DNA of 18,165 nt, taken from CBDUQI01 sp965369325. GTDB lineage: Bacteria > Pseudomonadota > Gammaproteobacteria > Steroidobacterales > JBCBZW01. The position numbers were made by a program, and so were the translations under genes. The notes beneath the pieces are model-generated. The model saw only the letters and a list, made by a program, of their open reading frames with translations, ran no database searches and was not told the DNA's origin. Positions 14,932-18,165 of this stretch are shown piece after piece. How positions within the stretch are numbered: position 1 is the stretch's first letter; the number at the start of each line of letters is the position of its first letter. Location: NCBI GenBank assembly GCA_965369325.1, contig CBDUQI010000113.1, forward strand, positions 1 through 18,165. Reading direction: 5' to 3'.

Positions 14932-15194
14932 CGGCTCGATTTACCGCATCTCGGTGCGGCCGGCCGGCTATCTGTTCAGGTTGCTGCGGCGCTTATATTC
15001 GCTCTCCACAAGTTCTCACGAACTTCCCGCAGCCCACTGAAATACCAAGCTAAATCAGCTGGTTTGCAGTGTGAGCAAGCGTTGTTGCGGTAGCCGCAAT
15101 AGCGCCAGCTGCGCCTCATCGTTCAGGTTCTATTCAGCCAGATGGGTCTAGCGTCGAACGGGTCAATTAACGACTCGTCCACGGAGATCTGCCC
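14932..15194. other. Intergenic region with short hairpins, no gene seen
   Basis: This 263-bp gap contains CCGCA/TGCGG (14944-14948 with 14955-14959), AAGTTC/GAACTT (15010-15015 with 15020-15025) and TTGCGG/CCGCAA (15085-15090 with 15094-15099). None is followed by a T-run, so no terminator is called for the desaturase gene. I found no convincing promoter for the operon that starts at 15195, although it probably lies here. Confidence 0.5.
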
Positions 15195-16022
15195 ATGGCG
15201 CCGCGAACGCGACCCTGGCTGAGCGCCCTGCTCAGCGCGCTGATTAGCGCAACAAGTCTACTTTCTGCGCAGGCGCTGGCTCAGGCCAGTGGCCCCAGCA
15301 TCAAGCTATTCCCGACCACCGTCCTGGAGGAGATCCGCACGACTGGTGAGGTGGCAGCCGAAATGGAAAGCGGCCTGCAAAGTGTGATCGCACAACTCGA
15401 TCAGCAGCAGCAGCTGTACACCGAGGCACGTTGTGATGGCGCCGAGGGGGATCCGGGGTGCGAGCGCATTGCCAAGAATATGGGTGCAAGTTACCTGGAG
15501 ATGCTCACCATTATGGATGAGCGGTTGCCGGAGATGGAGCGGGCGGTGAATGCCACGCATGCCAGCCTGGAGAAACGTCTGCGCAGCGAGCTGGGTAGAA
15601 AACTCTCGCCCTGGACATTGCAGGAAACCTTGTTGGGGAATTCGCCCGACGGCACTGAGCCCACTCAGCCAGCCTTGCGCGGGCGCTCCGGATTGCGCCT
15701 GAGCGAGCGCTTCCGTCAGTACTATCAGCTGGTGTCCACCAGCGGCCCGAGCACGGATCAGTCACTGGCCGTCGTCGCCTCAGATATCTACTTGGATATG
15801 GATGAGGCATCGATGCTGATCGCCCAGACCCGCCAGGAAATTACCCGTGCGACCCTGTTGGAACAGCTGAACCAGTCATTCGGTGTGATTACCCCGCAGA
15901 TGCAGGAAGTTGTCGGTGGCGTGAAGTCCATCCTGTTTGGTGAGGACTACAACGATACCGTGCTGGCAGGTCCACCGCCGGGCAACGAGGCGCGCCCCTG
16001 GCGCAGCCCGCTGGAAATGTGA
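15195..16022 (+). CDS. Exported helical protein, first gene of an ExbB/ExbD-like operon
   Basis: A 275-residue protein with no recognised family. A signal peptide covers about 1-31 (SALISATSLLSAQALAQA, AxA-type cleavage). The mature part is mostly helical and polar with coiled-coil-like stretches (EMESGLQSVIAQLDQQQQLY; LEQLNQSFGVITPQMQEVV). Two cysteines, CDGAEGDPGC, are close enough for a disulphide. The C terminus is proline-rich. GGAG at 15183-15186 lies 8 nt before ATG 15195. It is followed by a lipoprotein and ExbB/ExbD-like proteins on the same strand, so a periplasmic role in that complex is likely. This is inference from position. Confidence 0.75.
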   Translation: MAPRTRPWLSALLSALISATSLLSAQALAQASGPSIKLFPTTVLEEIRTTGEVAAEMESGLQSVIAQLDQQQQLYTEARCDGAEGDPGCERIAKNMGASYLEMLTIMDERLPEMERAVNATHASLEKRLRSELGRKLSPWTLQETLLGNSPDGTEPTQPALRGRSGLRLSERFRQYYQLVSTSGPSTDQSLAVVASDIYLDMDEASMLIAQTRQEITRATLLEQLNQSFGVITPQMQEVVGGVKSILFGEDYNDTVLAGPPPGNEARPWRSPLEM

Positions 16023-16097
16023 ATGCGATGTGCTGCCACCTCGCGGGCGTGCGTGGTCACGCGCGTTTGTGCGGATGAAAAGATTCAGGAGATCAAC

Positions 16098-16670
16098 ATG
16101 AAGAGTACTTTTTTTGCTGCCGCCGTGCGTCGCGCGGCGCCCGTTGCGGCTCTCGGCGCCTTGGCCCTACTACTCAGCGCGTGCGCAACCACGCCGCAGG
16201 TGACCTGCGCCATGCCACAGACCCGCAATCTGGATCAGGCGATTGAGTTTTCCAAGGCGCAACTGGTGCAGGGGTGCGAGGCAAATTTTGACCGCTACTA
16301 CTCAAACCTGCTGAACATCGCCGAGGGCGATCCGACGCCGCAGAACAAACAATCGTTCAGCAACTTCTTTGTGTGGGTGAGTGATCAAGGGATTCTCAGC
16401 CGGCGCCAGGCACAGGAGCTGTACAACCGATACTTCAACGTGAAGTTTGTGTCACTGATGGGTGACTACAACAACTGTGCGTCCACCTGCCCGCGCCAGA
16501 GTCAGGTGCTGCAGCAGATGGAGCATGAGTTGTCGGACAAAGAGTTGGGGCTGCTGAAGATCAGCATGGATCGTGGTAGTTACTACCGCGCCGACCGGTT
16601 GTTCAAACAAACCGAACTGGTGCTGGCGGCCACCTGCCAGGCATGTGACCTGGATGCGCCTTCGCCCTAA
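16098..16670 (+). CDS. Cysteine-rich lipoprotein, unknown function
   Basis: A 190-residue lipoprotein. ATG 16098 is chosen because CAGGAGAT lies just upstream and the product begins with a lipoprotein signal peptide ending LLLSAC, lipidated on C29. An in-frame ATG at 16023 would add 25 residues and bury the signal. The mature protein has six further cysteines, four of them in close pairs (CASTC, CQAC), consistent with disulphides in the periplasm. The rest is helical (FDRYYSNLLNIAEG; SNFFVWVSDQGILSRRQAQE). The residue after the lipidated Cys is Ala, so sorting to the outer membrane is expected by the E. coli rule. It is 15 nt from the ExbB-like gene, and probably part of the same envelope complex. 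Confidence 0.8.
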   Translation: MKSTFFAAAVRRAAPVAALGALALLLSACATTPQVTCAMPQTRNLDQAIEFSKAQLVQGCEANFDRYYSNLLNIAEGDPTPQNKQSFSNFFVWVSDQGILSRRQAQELYNRYFNVKFVSLMGDYNNCASTCPRQSQVLQQMEHELSDKELGLLKISMDRGSYYRADRLFKQTELVLAATCQACDLDAPSP

Positions 16671-16685
16671 CCGGCGATACCGCGC

Positions 16686-17555
16686 ATGAGCAACACATCG
16701 GTGAGCGCGAGCAGTCAACGCGTGTTTTTCGAAGGCCTGGCCAGTGGTATTGCTGGCACGGTGCTGATCGGGGCGAGTGCACTGTATCTGCTACGTCGCT
16801 CGCGCGTGCTGAACATGGACAGTACTGAGGCGCCGATGTCCGCGTTGGGGCCGTTGGCTCCTGCGTTAACCTCGGCGCTGGATTGGGCTAGCGCGAATTT
16901 GGGCTTGTCACTACCGGTGTTTAGCGCCATCGGTTTATTGTTCCTGTTCAGTCTGTTCAGTCTGCGCGCTCGGGTGATTGGCGGCGCGCCGGTGGAGGCG
17001 GTGGCACAGGCCGAGCATCTGGCCGACACCTGGACCGCGTTGTTCTTCGGCGTAGGTGTTATCTGGACGGCGATCGGCATGCGCGGCGCGCTGCTATTTG
17101 CATTGGGCGATCCCACCGGCGTACGTGAGGCAGGTGCCTTCGCACTGCTGCAAAGAATGGTCGACGGGGGCATCCTGTTGGCGCTCTCCACCACCATCTT
17201 TGGCGGCATCGGTGGCTACCTGATGCGCGTGCTAAAGACCCTCACGGTTGGCGTGCGACTCAAACGCTACTACCAGCGCGCAGCTGGCGAAGCGGCGCGC
17301 GACAACACGCGGATGCTTAACGAAACCTTGCTCAGGATTGAGCAGCGTATGGACCAGCTGACCAGCGTTAACGGGCCTGCGCCGGTGCCCGATCCATGTG
17401 CTGATCCGGCGGTGGTGATGACGGCAGCAAACGTGGAGCGCGGTACGGTTGCATCGTCCGACGCATTGTCCGACAAGCGGCGAGCGCCAACGGAACGACC
17501 GGTGCCAGAGCCTGCTCACAGGTGTCAGCCTGAACCGGCGAGCTCGCTATCGTGA
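16686..17555 (+). CDS. MotA/TolQ/ExbB-like membrane protein (second module)
   Basis: A 289-residue inner-membrane protein with TM helices near 14-36, 75-97, 115-140 and 150-182. The last pair has the TolQ/ExbB pattern: TALFFGVGVIWTAIGMRGAL, then DGGILLALSTTIFGGIGGYL. The C-terminal 100 residues are cytoplasmic, with a helical stretch (ARDNTRMLNETLLRIEQRMD) and a low-complexity Pro-rich tail. It is more divergent from classical ExbB than the channel at 5262. The stop overlaps the next gene's GTG by 4 nt (GTGA), which implies translational coupling to its ExbD-like partner. Confidence 0.75.
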   Translation: MSNTSVSASSQRVFFEGLASGIAGTVLIGASALYLLRRSRVLNMDSTEAPMSALGPLAPALTSALDWASANLGLSLPVFSAIGLLFLFSLFSLRARVIGGAPVEAVAQAEHLADTWTALFFGVGVIWTAIGMRGALLFALGDPTGVREAGAFALLQRMVDGGILLALSTTIFGGIGGYLMRVLKTLTVGVRLKRYYQRAAGEAARDNTRMLNETLLRIEQRMDQLTSVNGPAPVPDPCADPAVVMTAANVERGTVASSDALSDKRRAPTERPVPEPAHRCQPEPASSLS

Positions 17556-18165
17556 GTGACCCGTTCGGATTGCACACCGGTTGGTACGGCGGCGGCGCTC
17601 ACGTGGGCGGCGAGGACGAATTGCAGGCCGATGTAATGCGCTTTATGGCGATACTGGCACTGTGCCTGGTCGCCATTTTTGCCATCGTGCAGAGTATTCC
17701 ACTGGATGCTGTGCCAAACGATATACCGGCCTCGCCAGCGCGGCTCTCCGATTCTGCCCTGATGGTACCAACCCCGATATCGGCGCCCGACCCTAGGCCG
17801 TCGACACCAGCGCAACCCGAGCCGCCGGAGCCTGTTGAGAACACGTTGCCACCCGAACCTCTGCCGGTGCCAGCACCTGCACCTGAATCAGCTACGCTTG
17901 TCAGACTCGCACCCACCGTACCTGTGAGCAAGCCGGTGCCAAAGGTGGTACAAGCGTTGCCTGTCCCGACACCGTCGGTCACGCGGCGGCCACCGCCTCG
18001 AGTTGATCTGGCGCGCGAACGGCGTGCGGCCCCGCAGGTCGTCCCCGCCCCGCCGGCACAGGCGCCTGTGCGTTCTGTGACTCGGCCGACGCCAACCCCA
18101 TCGCAGGGCGCACCACGCGTGGTGTCGCCGGCGCCAACATTACATCCCACTGCACCGTCGCCCAC
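17552..18165 (+). CDS. ExbD/TolR-like single-TM protein with long proline-rich region (partial)
   Basis: This open frame runs from GTG 17552 to the window edge with no stop, 204 codons visible. A short Gly-rich N terminus is followed by ELQADVMRFMAILALCLVAI, a TM helix at about 28-49 with D27 at its cytoplasmic end, the position of the proton-relay Asp in ExbD, TolR and MotB. The rest is dominated by Pro, Ala, Val and Thr, as in TonB-like periplasmic spacers, and suggests a long rod across the periplasm. The start overlaps the ExbB-like stop (GTGA). The C-terminal domain lies outside the window, so the family stays uncertain. Confidence 0.75.
   Translation, partial: MSDPFGLHTGWYGGGAHVGGEDELQADVMRFMAILALCLVAIFAIVQSIPLDAVPNDIPASPARLSDSALMVPTPISAPDPRPSTPAQPEPPEPVENTLPPEPLPVPAPAPESATLVRLAPTVPVSKPVPKVVQALPVPTPSVTRRPPPRVDLARERRAAPQVVPAPPAQAPVRSVTRPTPTPSQGAPRVVSPAPTLHPTAPSP

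Noticed and set aside
16023..16097. Longer start for the lipoprotein
   Set aside because: It would place 25 residues before a clean lipoprotein signal; ATG 16098 has its own Shine-Dalgarno.
16944..16964. Tandem 9-bp repeat CTGTTCAGT in the second ExbB-like gene
   Set aside because: Only two copies, in frame within a TM helix (LFSLFS); too few for phase variation.
17599..18165. Long minus-strand open frame at the right edge encoding a Gly-rich protein
   Set aside because: It is the antisense shadow of the Pro-rich ExbD-like gene: proline codons read as glycine on the other strand. The plus frame has a TM helix, a GTGA overlap and operon context.

Overview
This GC-rich window looks chromosomal and most likely comes from a gammaproteobacterium. 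The evidence is an E. coli-like cystathionine gamma-synthase, Gram-negative envelope proteins (OmpA domain, lipoprotein, TolQ/ExbB-like channels) and good Shine-Dalgarno sites. No species was identified. There are 14 protein genes (the last runs off the right edge), a SAM riboswitch, a terminator and several structured non-coding stretches. No tRNA, rRNA, CRISPR array, transposase or integrase was seen.

Region 1 (3-9559, + strand) is a tightly packed seven-gene operon. In order: a membrane Ser/Thr kinase with TPR-like repeats; a FHA-like/TM/PEGA/FGE-sulfatase-fold protein; a small acidic exported protein; a MotA/TolQ/ExbB-like channel; an Hsp70-like fold fused to a canonical FHA domain; and two paralogous membrane-anchored von Willebrand A (VWA) proteins. 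Genes overlap by 4 nt or sit 1-25 nt apart. The VWA proteins begin with a TM helix carrying a FLD motif that resembles the proton-binding helix of ExbD/TolR/MotB. My inference is that they are stator-like partners of the TolQ-like channel, in a complex controlled by kinase/FHA phospho-signalling and extending into the periplasm through PEGA, FGE-like and VWA domains. I cannot match it to a named system. It is the best candidate for an undescribed system here.

Region 2 (9560-12260) holds a small secreted protein gene with a CRP-like site and a leader that can fold into a pseudoknot, a convergent CPBP membrane protease, and a glycine-zipper/OmpA-domain protein resembling PdsO of the proteobacterial sortase system. 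It ends in a strongly structured stretch with a C-only/CT loop on a long stem, followed by a textbook terminator. That stretch is a candidate small RNA or structured 3' UTR.

Region 3 (12338-14931) contains metB on the minus strand behind an S-box (SAM-I type) riboswitch with a good sigma70 promoter, diverging from a fatty acid desaturase-family gene.

Region 4 (15195-18165, + strand) is a second envelope operon: an exported helical protein, a Cys-rich lipoprotein, another ExbB/TolQ-like membrane protein, and an ExbD/TolR-like protein with a long proline-rich region cut by the window end. The window therefore carries two separate TolQ/ExbB-like modules whose partner proteins are unusual.
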